From NCBI GenBank assembly GCA_900604495.1, contig UWOR01000020.1, forward strand, positions 1 through 35,113: a stretch of DNA of 35,113 nucleotides. The letters run 5' to 3'. The stretch's first letter is position 1. The number at the start of each line of letters is the position of its first letter. Under the pieces are notes generated by a model. That model was given only the letters and a program-made list of their open reading frames with translations. It ran no database searches and was not told the origin of the DNA. The DNA comes from Desulfovibrio sp. Marseille-P6017 (lineage in GTDB: Bacteria; Bacillota_A; Clostridia; Peptostreptococcales; Peptostreptococcaceae). Below are positions 1 to 8,262 of the stretch, in pieces. The translations under genes and the position numbers were made by a program.

Positions 1-126
1 GACTTCAAGATAAGATTTCCCACCGTAAGGGTAAGACCCCAGGAAGACTACCTGGTTGATAGGTCGAAGGTGTAAGTGCAGTAATGTATTTAGCTTATCG
101 ATACTAATAGGTCGAGGACTTGACCA
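1..126 (+). rRNA. 23S ribosomal RNA, 3' end (partial)
   Basis: The sequence matches the conserved 3' end of bacterial 23S rRNA, including the stretch AGCTTATCGATACTAATAGG followed by the terminal GACTTGACCAA typical of Clostridia. The 5' part lies outside the window. It belongs to the same operon as the 5S gene 80 bases downstream; no tRNA lies in the spacer. The exact mature 3' end is estimated to within a few bases. Confidence 0.95.
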
Positions 127-208
127 ATAAATTTAAATGATAAATCAATAAATGATATGCAGTTTTTAGAGTATTAACTCTAAAACTTAATATAAGTTAA
201 TCGAAAGA

Positions 209-330
<122 letters not shown>

Positions 331-349
331 TCTTTTTTATTTTATAACT

Positions 350-402
350 TAGTTTACTTATATGAATTTTATTATCATGTAGGTAAACTATTTTTAGTTT
401 TT
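350..402 (+). terminator. rRNA operon terminator
   Basis: A 16-pair hairpin (350-365 with 375-390, two G-U wobbles, 9-base loop) is followed directly by TTTTTAGTTTTT. It lies 20 bases past the 5S gene and closes the rRNA operon. Confidence 0.9.
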
Positions 403-468
403 GTAGAACAAAATAATTATGTGCTATGGAAAGCAAATAAATTAAGTAATGGGATAGTTATGTTAAAA

Positions 469-498
469 TTTACAAATAAACTTAACATGATGTATACT
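469..498 (+). promoter_or_regulatory. Predicted sigma-A promoter for hemA-hemL
   Basis: TTTACA at 469-474 and TATACT at 493-498 are separated by 18 bases. This is the best promoter match between the rRNA terminator and hemA. It gives a short leader of about 40 bases with no recognisable riboswitch. Confidence 0.6.
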
Positions 499-543
499 AT
501 TAATGGGGGAATAGAAATTACGAAATTTTAACGGAGGTTGGCT

Positions 544-1779
544 ATGGATATAGGAGTTATAGGGGTAAACCATAATTTAGCTCCAATAAGTGTTAGAGAG
601 AAGGTATCATTTACAGATACTCGAAAAATAGAAGCTATAAACTCCTTATTGGATAAAGATATTAGCGAAATTGTGATATTATCAACGTGTAACAGAAGTG
701 AAATATATATTAGAGCAAACAATATAGATGAGAAAATTAGTGTAGTAAAAGATTTTTATGAAGAATATTTTAATGAAAAAAGTATAAAAAAATATTTATT
801 TTCAAAATCGGGCATAAGTGCAGTTAATCATATATTTGAGGTTACAGCAGGGCTAGATTCTATAGTTTTAGGTGAAGATCAAATTCTAGGTCAGGTTAAA
901 GATGCACATGAATTTTCTATGAAACTAGGATCTAGTAAAAAAGTTTTTAATAAGTTATTTAGAGAAGCTGTAACAACATCTAAAGAGATTAAGAGCACAA
1001 CTAAAATATCAGAACAACCACTATCAATAAGTTATATAGGTATTAAACTATTAAAAGAAAAATTAGGTAGCTTGGAAAATAAAAATGCATTAGTAGTTGG
1101 ATATGGTAAGATGAGTAAACTTACAATGACTCACTTAAGGGAAGAAAATGTGGGCACTATATATTTAGCTAATAGAAGCCATGGTAAATGTGATAATATA
1201 TCTGATGATTTTAGAAATGTAACTCTTATAGATTATGAAAGTAGACATGAAGTGCTTAAAAATGTTGATATAGTTGTAAGTGCAACTGCTTCACCTCATA
1301 CAGTATTAAAAGCAAGTAGTATGCCAAAATTAGATCATAATATATATATGATGGATATAGCTCTTCCTAGAGATATAGATCCAAAAATAAATGAGTTTAA
1401 TAATATTGAAGTTTATGATATAGATGACTTAAAAAAAATACATGATAAAAATGATAATAAGAGAAATGAGTTAGCAATAATAGGGCGAGATATTATAAAT
1501 AGTAAAGTTAATGAATTTGTAGAGTGGGTTGACGCAGTAGATATAGATCCTACAATCAAATCTTTAAATGAGAAGTGTTCTGAAATAAAAGATGATACAT
1601 TAGATTATATATTTAGAAAAGTTGAACTTAATTCAAAGGATAAAAAGCTTATAGATAAGATGATGTCATCAGCATTAAAAAGACTTGTTAGAGAGCCTAT
1701 ATTGAATTTAAAACAGGTAAAAGATAAGGGAAAAAGAGAAGAATATATAAAATTAATTGAGGAATTATTTGAAATTTAA
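544..1779 (+). CDS. hemA: Glutamyl-tRNA reductase
   Basis: Reduces the glutamate of glutamyl-tRNA(Glu) to glutamate-1-semialdehyde with NADPH, the first committed step of the C5 route to all tetrapyrroles. The 411-residue protein has the family hallmark STCNRSEIY with the catalytic cysteine at Cys49, a central Rossmann-type NADPH domain (VVGYGKMSK around residue 185) and the usual helical C-terminal dimerisation part. I chose ATG 544 over an in-frame TTG at 538 because GGAGG at 533-537 sits 6 bases before the ATG and abuts the TTG. It is the first gene of the block, 18 bases before hemL, behind its own promoter and not behind a B12 riboswitch. Length is normal for the family. Confidence 0.97.
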   Translation: MDIGVIGVNHNLAPISVREKVSFTDTRKIEAINSLLDKDISEIVILSTCNRSEIYIRANNIDEKISVVKDFYEEYFNEKSIKKYLFSKSGISAVNHIFEVTAGLDSIVLGEDQILGQVKDAHEFSMKLGSSKKVFNKLFREAVTTSKEIKSTTKISEQPLSISYIGIKLLKEKLGSLENKNALVVGYGKMSKLTMTHLREENVGTIYLANRSHGKCDNISDDFRNVTLIDYESRHEVLKNVDIVVSATASPHTVLKASSMPKLDHNIYMMDIALPRDIDPKINEFNNIEVYDIDDLKKIHDKNDNKRNELAIIGRDIINSKVNEFVEWVDAVDIDPTIKSLNEKCSEIKDDTLDYIFRKVELNSKDKKLIDKMMSSALKRLVREPILNLKQVKDKGKREEYIKLIEELFEI

Positions 1780-1797
1780 TCGCAGGAGGATATGTAA

Positions 1798-3093
1798 ATG
1801 AAGTATGAAGAATCAGTTAAAATATATGAAGAAGCAGTAAAGTACATACCTGGAGGAGTTAATAGTCCAGTTAGAGCCTTTAAATCAGTAGGACTAACTC
1901 CTATATTTGTAGATCATGCTCATGGTAGCAAAGTATATGATGCAGATGGAAATGAATATCTTGATTATATTTGCTCATGGGGGCCACTTATGTTAGGACA
2001 TTCTCCAAAAGAGTTAACTGAAGGTATCGAAGATATTATAAAAAGAGGAACTAGTTTTGGAGTGCCAACAAAGATAGAAGTTGATATGGCAAAAATAATA
2101 GTTGATGCATATCCTGTAATAGATCAAGTACGTATGGTTAACTCAGGAACAGAAGCAACAATGAGTGCATTAAGAGTGGCCAGAGGGTATACTGGAAGAA
2201 ATAAAATATTAAAATTTGAAGGATGTTATCATGGACACTCAGATGCATTATTAGTTCAATCTGGTTCAGGAACTTTAACATATGGAGTTCCAACAAGTCC
2301 AGGAGTACCTGATGATGTAGTAAAACATACTTTAGTGGCTAAATATAATGATTTAGATGATTTAAGAAGAGTATTTAAAGAACAAGGAAGTGAAATTGCT
2401 GCTGTAATAGTAGAAACAATTTCAGGAAATATGGGATTAGTTAAAGGAAAACAAGAGTTTATAGAGCTTCTTAGAGAATTATGTACAGAATATGGTACAG
2501 TTTTAATCTTTGATGAAGTTATAACTGGATTTAGAATAAATTATAATAGTTCACCAGCTTACTTTGGGGTAAATCCAGATATGGTATGCTTTGGTAAAAT
2601 TATAGGAGCAGGACTTCCAGTTGGCGCTTATGGTGGTAAAAAACAAATAATGGATGTAGTTTCTCCAGTAGGTCCTGTTTACCAAGCAGGAACACTATCT
2701 GGTAATCCATTAGCAATGTACATGGGTAAAAAGAATTTAGAGATATTAAGAGACAATCCTCAAATTTATACTGAACTAGAAAGAAAAGCTAAAAGATTAG
2801 AAGAAGGAATAAAATCTAACCTAGAAAAATTAGGATTAGATTATACAGTGAATAGAGCTGGATCTTTATTATGTCTATTCTTTACTAAAGGACCTGTAGA
2901 AAGTTTTGATGATGCAAAAAAATGCGATATAGATAAGTTTAATTTATACTTCAAAGAAATGCTAGATAGAGGAATACTTACTGGACCTAGCCAATATGAA
3001 GCTATGTTTTTATCAAATGCTCATACAGATGAAGATATAGAAAGAACTATATCTGCAAATTATGAAGCTTTAAAAGTATCTCATAACTTATAA
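1798..3093 (+). CDS. hemL: Glutamate-1-semialdehyde 2,1-aminomutase
   Basis: Converts glutamate-1-semialdehyde to 5-aminolevulinate, completing the two-step C5 route started by hemA just upstream. The 431-residue PLP enzyme shows the class-III aminotransferase features: N-terminal PGGVNSPVRAF, the SGTEATMSA phosphate-binding region, FDEVITGFR with the cofactor-binding Asp, and the Schiff-base lysine Lys267 in CFGKIIGAGLPVGAYGG. A strong AGGAGG lies upstream of ATG 1798. Full length, no anomalies. It is followed by about 210 noncoding bases before cobT. Confidence 0.98.
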   Translation: MKYEESVKIYEEAVKYIPGGVNSPVRAFKSVGLTPIFVDHAHGSKVYDADGNEYLDYICSWGPLMLGHSPKELTEGIEDIIKRGTSFGVPTKIEVDMAKIIVDAYPVIDQVRMVNSGTEATMSALRVARGYTGRNKILKFEGCYHGHSDALLVQSGSGTLTYGVPTSPGVPDDVVKHTLVAKYNDLDDLRRVFKEQGSEIAAVIVETISGNMGLVKGKQEFIELLRELCTEYGTVLIFDEVITGFRINYNSSPAYFGVNPDMVCFGKIIGAGLPVGAYGGKKQIMDVVSPVGPVYQAGTLSGNPLAMYMGKKNLEILRDNPQIYTELERKAKRLEEGIKSNLEKLGLDYTVNRAGSLLCLFFTKGPVESFDDAKKCDIDKFNLYFKEMLDRGILTGPSQYEAMFLSNAHTDEDIERTISANYEALKVSHNL

Positions 3094-3244
3094 GAAAAAT
3101 ACAAAATAAAAAGACTTTTAGCCAGTTTTAATATAATATAAGAGGATATTAGGTTGTAGTGTAGAATATTTACAAAAGTTAAGTATTTTATAAATTTATA
3201 TCATCTTATGTTTAAATCAGACTAGGCAAAATGAAATTGTTGAA

Positions 3245-3266
3245 AACCTAGCCTTTTGGCTAGGTT
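3245..3266 (+). terminator. Hairpin between hemL and cobT (weak terminator or attenuator)
   Basis: A perfect 9-pair hairpin AACCTAGCC-TTTT-GGCTAGGTT is followed by AAATTTTG, a poor U-tract. It may partly terminate hemA-hemL transcripts while letting some read into cobT. An upstream CTAGG (3222-3226) could compete for CCTAG (3247-3251), but only through five pairs. The rest of 3094-3306 is AT-rich; I see no B12-box and no convincing promoter in it. Confidence 0.5.
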
Positions 3267-3306
3267 AAATTTTGTAAAAATAGTATATAAGGGAGTGAAC
3301 AATAAG

Positions 3307-4374
3307 ATGAGTGTATTAGAAAGTACATCAACTTTAGAAAGAGTATTAAAAAGTATAAGACCACTAGATAAAGATGCAATTAAAGCTGCAAGATATAGGC
3401 TAGATAGACAAGCAAAACCGCAAGGCAGTTTAGGAAAAATGGAAGATATATGTGAACAACTTGCAGGTATATATAGAAGTAAATTTTATGATACAGATAA
3501 AAAGGTTGTAATCGCTTTTGGTTCAGACCATGGAGTATATGAAGAAGGTGTAGCACCAGATCCTCAAGAAATAACTAAACTTCAATTTCCTAACTTTGCA
3601 AATGGAACATGTGGTGTAGGCACAATAGCTAAATTTGTTGGAGCAGATGTAGTTGCTGTAGATGTAGGTATAAATACTGACGAAAAAATGGAAGGTGTGT
3701 TGGATTATAAAATTAGAAAATGCACATCAAATATGGCAAAAGGACCAGCTATGTCTAGACAAGAAGCAATACGATGTTTAGAAATAGGTATAGAAATGGC
3801 TGAAAAAAGTATAGAAAAAGGATATAATGTTATAGGCATTGGAGAAATGGGTATATGTAACACGACTCCAAGTACAGCGATAATATCTGTTATTGGAGAT
3901 TGTGATCCTGAAGAGATAACAGGAATAGGTGCAGGACTTAAAAGAGAAAGATTAAAGCATAAAGCGGATGTAATTAGAAAAGCAATAGCTCTAAATAATC
4001 CAAATCCTAAAGATGGCATAGATATATTAGAAAAAGTTGGTGGGTTTGAAATAGGAGCTATGGCTGGTGTAATATTGGGATGTAGTGCAAATAAAACTCC
4101 AGTTGTTATAGATGGATTTATATCATATGCTGCAGCGTTACTTGCATATACTATTAATCCAATAACTAGAGATTATATGATAGGATCACACTTATCTGCA
4201 GAACCAGGAACCCAAAAAGCTTTATCTATAATAAAGTTAAGTCCAGTATTAAATATGGATATGAGATTAGGAGAAGGTAGTGGAGCAGCTTTAGCATTTA
4301 ATATAATAGAAGCATGTACATTTACATATAAGAATATGGTTACATATGATGAAATTGATATGTTAGGTAGATAA
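3307..4374 (+). CDS. cobT: Nicotinate-nucleotide-dimethylbenzimidazole phosphoribosyltransferase
   Basis: Activates the lower-ligand base (5,6-dimethylbenzimidazole or a related base) with nicotinate mononucleotide to give alpha-ribazole phosphate for the nucleotide loop of cobalamin. The 355-residue protein carries the CobT signatures RQAKPQGSLG near the N-terminus, FGSDHGVYEEGVAPDP, GEMGICNTTPSTA, and the C-terminal RLGEGSGAAL with the catalytic glutamate at about Glu323. I chose ATG 3307 (GGGAG 11 bases upstream) because the reading frame's earlier TTG at 3256 lies inside the upstream hairpin and adds residues not seen in the family. First of four late-step genes, 22 bases before cobU. Confidence 0.96.
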   Translation: MSVLESTSTLERVLKSIRPLDKDAIKAARYRLDRQAKPQGSLGKMEDICEQLAGIYRSKFYDTDKKVVIAFGSDHGVYEEGVAPDPQEITKLQFPNFANGTCGVGTIAKFVGADVVAVDVGINTDEKMEGVLDYKIRKCTSNMAKGPAMSRQEAIRCLEIGIEMAEKSIEKGYNVIGIGEMGICNTTPSTAIISVIGDCDPEEITGIGAGLKRERLKHKADVIRKAIALNNPNPKDGIDILEKVGGFEIGAMAGVILGCSANKTPVVIDGFISYAAALLAYTINPITRDYMIGSHLSAEPGTQKALSIIKLSPVLNMDMRLGEGSGAALAFNIIEACTFTYKNMVTYDEIDMLGR

Positions 4375-4396
4375 TACAAATTTAAGGAGAGTTAAT

Positions 4397-4957
4397 ATGA
4401 GTAAAATTATTTTAGTTACTGGTGGTGCAAGATCAGGTAAAAGTAATTTTGCAGAATCACTATGTAAAGATAGAAATAATAAAACAGCATATATAGCAAC
4501 ATCAATACCATTTGATAATGAGATGAAAGATAGAGTAAAAAAGCATCAAAATAGTAGACCTTCAGAATGGAAAACTTATGAGAAATTTAAAGATATACAC
4601 TCAATAATCAAAGATATATCTAAAGAGCATGAAACAGTAATATTGGATTGCATAACATTGTTAGTTAACAATTTAATGTTTGACTCTGATATTGATGTAG
4701 ATAGTGCAGATACTTATGAGATAAATGCTTTAGAATTATATATAAAATCACAAGTTGAAAAATTACTTGAAGAAGTAGAAAAAACGGATTTATATTTTGT
4801 AATGGTTACAAATGAAATAGGAATGGGAATTGTTCCTGGAAATAAACTTACTAGAGTATATTCTGATATTGTAGGAAGGGTAAATCAACTTATAGCTAAA
4901 AAAAGTGATGAAGTTCATTTTGTAGTTAGTGGTATACCTATGAAGATAAAAGGATAG
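4397..4957 (+). CDS. cobU: Adenosylcobinamide kinase / adenosylcobinamide-phosphate guanylyltransferase
   Basis: Bifunctional: phosphorylates adenosylcobinamide and then transfers GMP to give adenosylcobinamide-GDP, the substrate of CobS encoded next. The 186-residue protein begins with a P-loop, GGARSGKS at residues 9-16. The histidine that carries GMP in the Salmonella enzyme corresponds to His50 in KKHQNSRPSEW. The VTNEIGMGIVP segment is also typical. The kinase step serves salvage of imported cobinamide. It sits 2 bases before cobS, so translation is probably coupled. Confidence 0.95.
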   Translation: MSKIILVTGGARSGKSNFAESLCKDRNNKTAYIATSIPFDNEMKDRVKKHQNSRPSEWKTYEKFKDIHSIIKDISKEHETVILDCITLLVNNLMFDSDIDVDSADTYEINALELYIKSQVEKLLEEVEKTDLYFVMVTNEIGMGIVPGNKLTRVYSDIVGRVNQLIAKKSDEVHFVVSGIPMKIKG

Positions 4958-4959
4958 TT

Positions 4960-5733
4960 ATGAAAAGATTTATTTTAATATTACAATTTATGACCAGAAT
5001 TCCCATAAATATAAATGTTGGATTTGATGAAGAGTTTCACAAATCTTTATACTATTTTCCATTAGTAGGATTAGTGCTTGGAATATTAGAATTTTTAGTA
5101 GGAAAATTGTCTCTTATATTATTTGATCCATTTGTAAGCTCTTTAATAATTACATTAAGTGCAGTGATGCTTACTGGTGGATTACATATAGATGGATTAG
5201 GTGATACATTTGATGCACTATATAGTTATAGAGATAAAGAGAAAATGCTAGAAATAATGAAAGATTCAAGGCTTGGAACAAATTCACTTTTATCAGTAAT
5301 GTTTGTTTTATTATTTAAAATAGGATTTATATATAGTATTATAAATGAAGGATTATTATGGCTTATAATATTTATGCCTGTGCTTGGTAGGCTTGGTGTA
5401 CTAATCTTAACATATAAAACCGTAACTCCTAGAAAAAATGGATTAGGAAACTTATTCATTGGAAAATGCTCAACAAAAATGTTTTTAACAGCTACATTAT
5501 ACTCAATAGCTATATTAGGGTTAATATCAAAATTAATATTCTCATCAAATAATATATTATTTTTAAGTATATTAATTTCAGTACCAGTAGTTTTTATATT
5601 TAATATACTATTTAAAAAACATGTTTATAAGAAAATAGATGGAGTAACTGGAGATATATTAGGATGTAGTATAGAACTATCAGAGCTAACATATTTAATA
5701 TATATATATATGACTTTAAATTTTGTAGTTTAG
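4960..5733 (+). CDS. cobS: Adenosylcobinamide-GDP ribazoletransferase (cobalamin synthase)
   Basis: Integral membrane enzyme that joins adenosylcobinamide-GDP with alpha-ribazole (phosphate) to give adenosylcobalamin (phosphate). The 257-residue protein is rich in hydrophobic segments and contains the family hallmark GGLHIDGLGDTFDAL, with acidic residues that bind metal, followed by MKDSRLGT. It starts 2 bases after the cobU stop. Length is normal. Confidence 0.96.
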   Translation: MKRFILILQFMTRIPININVGFDEEFHKSLYYFPLVGLVLGILEFLVGKLSLILFDPFVSSLIITLSAVMLTGGLHIDGLGDTFDALYSYRDKEKMLEIMKDSRLGTNSLLSVMFVLLFKIGFIYSIINEGLLWLIIFMPVLGRLGVLILTYKTVTPRKNGLGNLFIGKCSTKMFLTATLYSIAILGLISKLIFSSNNILFLSILISVPVVFIFNILFKKHVYKKIDGVTGDILGCSIELSELTYLIYIYMTLNFVV

Positions 5734-5751
5734 CTATATAGAGGAGAATTT

Positions 5752-6357
5752 ATGATAAAATTAATATTAGTAAGACATGCCATTACTGAAGATAACAAGG
5801 ATAGTAAATTATCTGGACATATAGATAGTGAATTAAGTGAAGAAGGAAAAGCTCAAATTAAAAGACTCATTAATTATCTAAAAGATGAGAATATAGATAA
5901 AATATATACAACAACGTCTTCAAGAACAAAACATACTGTAGAACAAATAGCAAAAAATAGAAATTTAGAGATAATAGAAAAAGAAAGATTAAAAGAAATC
6001 AGCTTTGGAGATTTTGAAGGAATGAGTTTTAGCAAAATAAAATCTAATTATCCAGATGAATTTCAAAAAATGATAGATTATGGATATGAATATAAATATC
6101 CAAATGGAGAAAGTTTGATAGATTCTTATGAAAGAGTAGTAAAAGAAATTAAAAGTATATTAAATGACAATGAAGGTAAGACGATTTTAATATGTTCTCA
6201 TGGAGGAAGTATTAGAAATATAATTACTTACCTAATATCAAATTCTTATAAGTACCATTGGAACTTTAGGATAGATAATGCTTCAGTTACTATTTTAGAA
6301 GTTGACAATGGATTTACTGTAATAAATAGTATGAATAATACTAGTTTCTTAAGATAA
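5752..6357 (+). CDS. cobC: Alpha-ribazole phosphatase (histidine phosphatase family)
   Basis: Predicted to remove the phosphate from alpha-ribazole-5'-phosphate or adenosylcobalamin-5'-phosphate. The 201-residue protein has the phosphoglycerate-mutase-like RHG-type motif LVRHAITED with the phospho-accepting His9, and the second catalytic His150 in CSHGG. Family membership alone does not prove the substrate; position as the last of cobT-cobU-cobS-cobC makes it likely. AGGAG precedes ATG 5752. The 3' end of this gene may carry the promoter for the riboswitch transcript. Confidence 0.88.
   Translation: MIKLILVRHAITEDNKDSKLSGHIDSELSEEGKAQIKRLINYLKDENIDKIYTTTSSRTKHTVEQIAKNRNLEIIEKERLKEISFGDFEGMSFSKIKSNYPDEFQKMIDYGYEYKYPNGESLIDSYERVVKEIKSILNDNEGKTILICSHGGSIRNIITYLISNSYKYHWNFRIDNASVTILEVDNGFTVINSMNNTSFLR
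6302..6332 (+). promoter_or_regulatory. Candidate promoter for the riboswitch transcript
   Basis: TTGACA at 6302-6307 is followed after 19 bases by TAGTAT (6327-6332), inside the end of cobC. It is the only good -35 match near the start of the riboswitch. The spacing is long and the -10 imperfect, so read-through from cobT-cobC could also supply transcripts. Confidence 0.35.
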
Positions 6358-6391
6358 ATAGATTAATAAGTTATTAAAATCGAATATGAGA

Positions 6392-6590
6392 TTACTTAGG
6401 TTCTTATCATCTAGAAGAGATTAAAAGGGAAAAAGGTAAAAGCCTTTGCAGCCCCCGCTACTGTGAAACCGACGAAACTATTATAATAAGCCACTGTCAA
6501 ATTTGATGGGAAGGTTATAGGAGTAGGATGAAGTTAAGCCAGGAGACCTGCCTAAGATAATTTTACAATAGAGTCTTCGGGGTGAAGCTT
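6392..6590 (+). ncRNA. Cobalamin (AdoCbl) riboswitch
   Basis: Carries the conserved elements in the right order: GGGAA (6428-6432), GCAGCCCCCGCTACTGTGA, the B12-box core GCCACTG at 6490-6496, and AAGTTAAGCCAGGAGACCTGCC. The closing helix P1 pairs CTTAGG at 6395-6400 with CCTAAG at 6551-6556. A downstream hairpin CTTC-GGGGT-GAAG (6575-6587) would supply the G-rich loop that kisses the C-rich loop of the core when ligand is bound. The element lies upstream of cbiP and is followed by a terminator, so it should switch off the cbi-hemCDB block when cobalamin is plentiful. Confidence 0.97.
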
Positions 6591-6611
6591 TTATTTGATA
6601 TATTATGAAAT

Positions 6612-6649
6612 AAAAAAAGTCCGAAAACTGGAAAGTTCGGACTTTTTTT
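6612..6649 (+). terminator. Riboswitch-controlled intrinsic terminator
   Basis: A 14-pair hairpin joins AAAAAAAGTCCGAA (6612-6625) and TTCGGACTTTTTTT (6636-6649), ending in seven T. It sits 67 bases before cbiP. Its 5' arm can pair instead with AGTCTTCGGGGT at 6572-6583, a candidate antiterminator. Confidence 0.92.
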
Positions 6650-6716
6650 AATTTTCTGTAAAATATAAGATTTCTAATAGCCCTATTTTAAATTATAAGA
6701 AAAAGGAAGTGAAATA

Positions 6717-8234
6717 ATGGGCAAAAAAATAATGCTGCAAGGTACAGCCTCTAATGTTGGCAAAAGTACTATCGTAACAGGATTATGTAGAGTATTTAAA
6801 CAAGATGGATATAGTGTAGTTCCATTTAAATCTCAAAACATGGCCTTAAATTCTTTTATAACTAAAGAAGGTCTTGAAATGGGAAGAGCACAAGTTTCAC
6901 AAGCAGAAGCCTGTGGAATTGAACCAATAGCAGATATGAATCCAATTTTGTTAAAACCTTCAGGAAATCATAAAAGTCAAGTCATAGTCAGAGGTAAAGT
7001 AGTTGGAAATATGTCTTCAATTGAATATCACGATTATAAATTACAGCTTATGGATGTGCTAAAAGATACTTTTGAGGAATTAAATAATAAATATGATATT
7101 ACAGTTATGGAAGGAGCAGGAAGTTGTGCCGAAATAAACTTAAAGTCAAGAGATATATCTAATATGGGCATGGCTAAGATTGCTAATACTCCTGTGATAA
7201 TAGTTGGAGATATAGATAGAGGTGGAGTATTTGCATCACTTGCAGGCACAATGCTTTTGTTAGATGAAGAAGAAAGAAAAAGAGTAAAAGGTGTAATTAT
7301 AAATAAATTTAGAGGAAGAAAAGAACTTTTAGAAGATGGTATAAAAATGTTAGAAGACATTATAAAAGTTCCTGTATTAGGTGTACTTCCTTATAATGAT
7401 ATAAAAATTGAAGATGAAGATAGTGTAACAACTAGGTTTAAGAAATCAGTTGGTACAAGAGATATTAATATAGAGATAATAAGGACTCCTCATATGTCAA
7501 ATTTCACAGACTTCCATATATTTGAAACTCAAGAGGATGTAAGTGTAAGATATGTAGATTATGGAGAATCTTTAGGAAATCCAGATATAGTAATTATACC
7601 TGGAAGTAAAAGTACAATAGATGATCTAAAATTCATTAGAGATAATGGATTAGAAGAACAAATAAAATCTCTACATAAAAAAGGTAAATTAATTATTGGT
7701 ATTTGTGGTGGATATCAAATGCTAGGTAAGAAACTAAAAGATCCGTACCATGTAGAAGGTGAAATAGAAGAATATGATGGAATTGGGCTTTTAGACACAG
7801 AAACTATATTTGAGATTCAAAAAACAACAACACAAGTAGAGGCATCTATATGCGAGAATAAAAATGGATATCTAAGAAATCTAGGAAATAAAAAGATAAC
7901 TGGTTATGAAATACACATGGGAGTTACTAATAGAGGAAGTAGTACAAGCAATTTGAATACTATAACTAAAAAATTAAGTGAAGATGTAAGTTACACTGAA
8001 GGAAGTGTTAATGAAGAAGGAAATGTATTTGGAACATATATTCATGGAATATTTGATGAGATAGAATTTACTAGAACTTTACTAAATAATATAAGAGATA
8101 TGAAAAATTTAGATAAGTTAGATAGTAAGGTAAGTTCATATAAAGAATTTAAGGAAAAAGAATATGATAAATTAGCTGATTTTTTAAGAGAACATTTAGA
8201 TATAGAAAAGATTTATGAAATAATGAAAGACTAG
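6717..8234 (+). CDS. cbiP: Adenosylcobyric acid synthase (glutamine-hydrolysing)
   Basis: Amidates the b, d, e and g side chains of adenosylcobyrinic acid a,c-diamide using glutamine and ATP. The 505-residue protein has the N-terminal dethiobiotin-synthetase-like domain ([13 protein letters not shown]) and a C-terminal class-I-like amidotransferase domain with the nucleophile Cys330 in [10 protein letters not shown] and His443 in YIHGIF. AAGGAAG precedes ATG 6717. It is the first gene behind the riboswitch terminator, so its expression should follow cobalamin level most directly. Full length. Confidence 0.97.
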   Translation: MGKKIMLQGTASNVGKSTIVTGLCRVFKQDGYSVVPFKSQNMALNSFITKEGLEMGRAQVSQAEACGIEPIADMNPILLKPSGNHKSQVIVRGKVVGNMSSIEYHDYKLQLMDVLKDTFEELNNKYDITVMEGAGSCAEINLKSRDISNMGMAKIANTPVIIVGDIDRGGVFASLAGTMLLLDEEERKRVKGVIINKFRGRKELLEDGIKMLEDIIKVPVLGVLPYNDIKIEDEDSVTTRFKKSVGTRDINIEIIRTPHMSNFTDFHIFETQEDVSVRYVDYGESLGNPDIVIIPGSKSTIDDLKFIRDNGLEEQIKSLHKKGKLIIGICGGYQMLGKKLKDPYHVEGEIEEYDGIGLLDTETIFEIQKTTTQVEASICENKNGYLRNLGNKKITGYEIHMGVTNRGSSTSNLNTITKKLSEDVSYTEGSVNEEGNVFGTYIHGIFDEIEFTRTLLNNIRDMKNLDKLDSKVSSYKEFKEKEYDKLADFLREHLDIEKIYEIMKD

Positions 8235-8262
8235 AAAATATAATAATGGTCAGGTGAAATAT

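Noticed and set aside
3094..3244. A second cobalamin riboswitch upstream of cobT
   Set aside because: No GCCACTG B12-box, no GCAGCCCCCGC core and no matching closing helix could be found.
3256..3306. An N-terminal extension of cobT from TTG 3256
   Set aside because: The TTG lies in the loop and 3' arm of a hairpin, lacks a ribosome site, and the added residues are foreign to CobT; ATG 3307 fits the family length.
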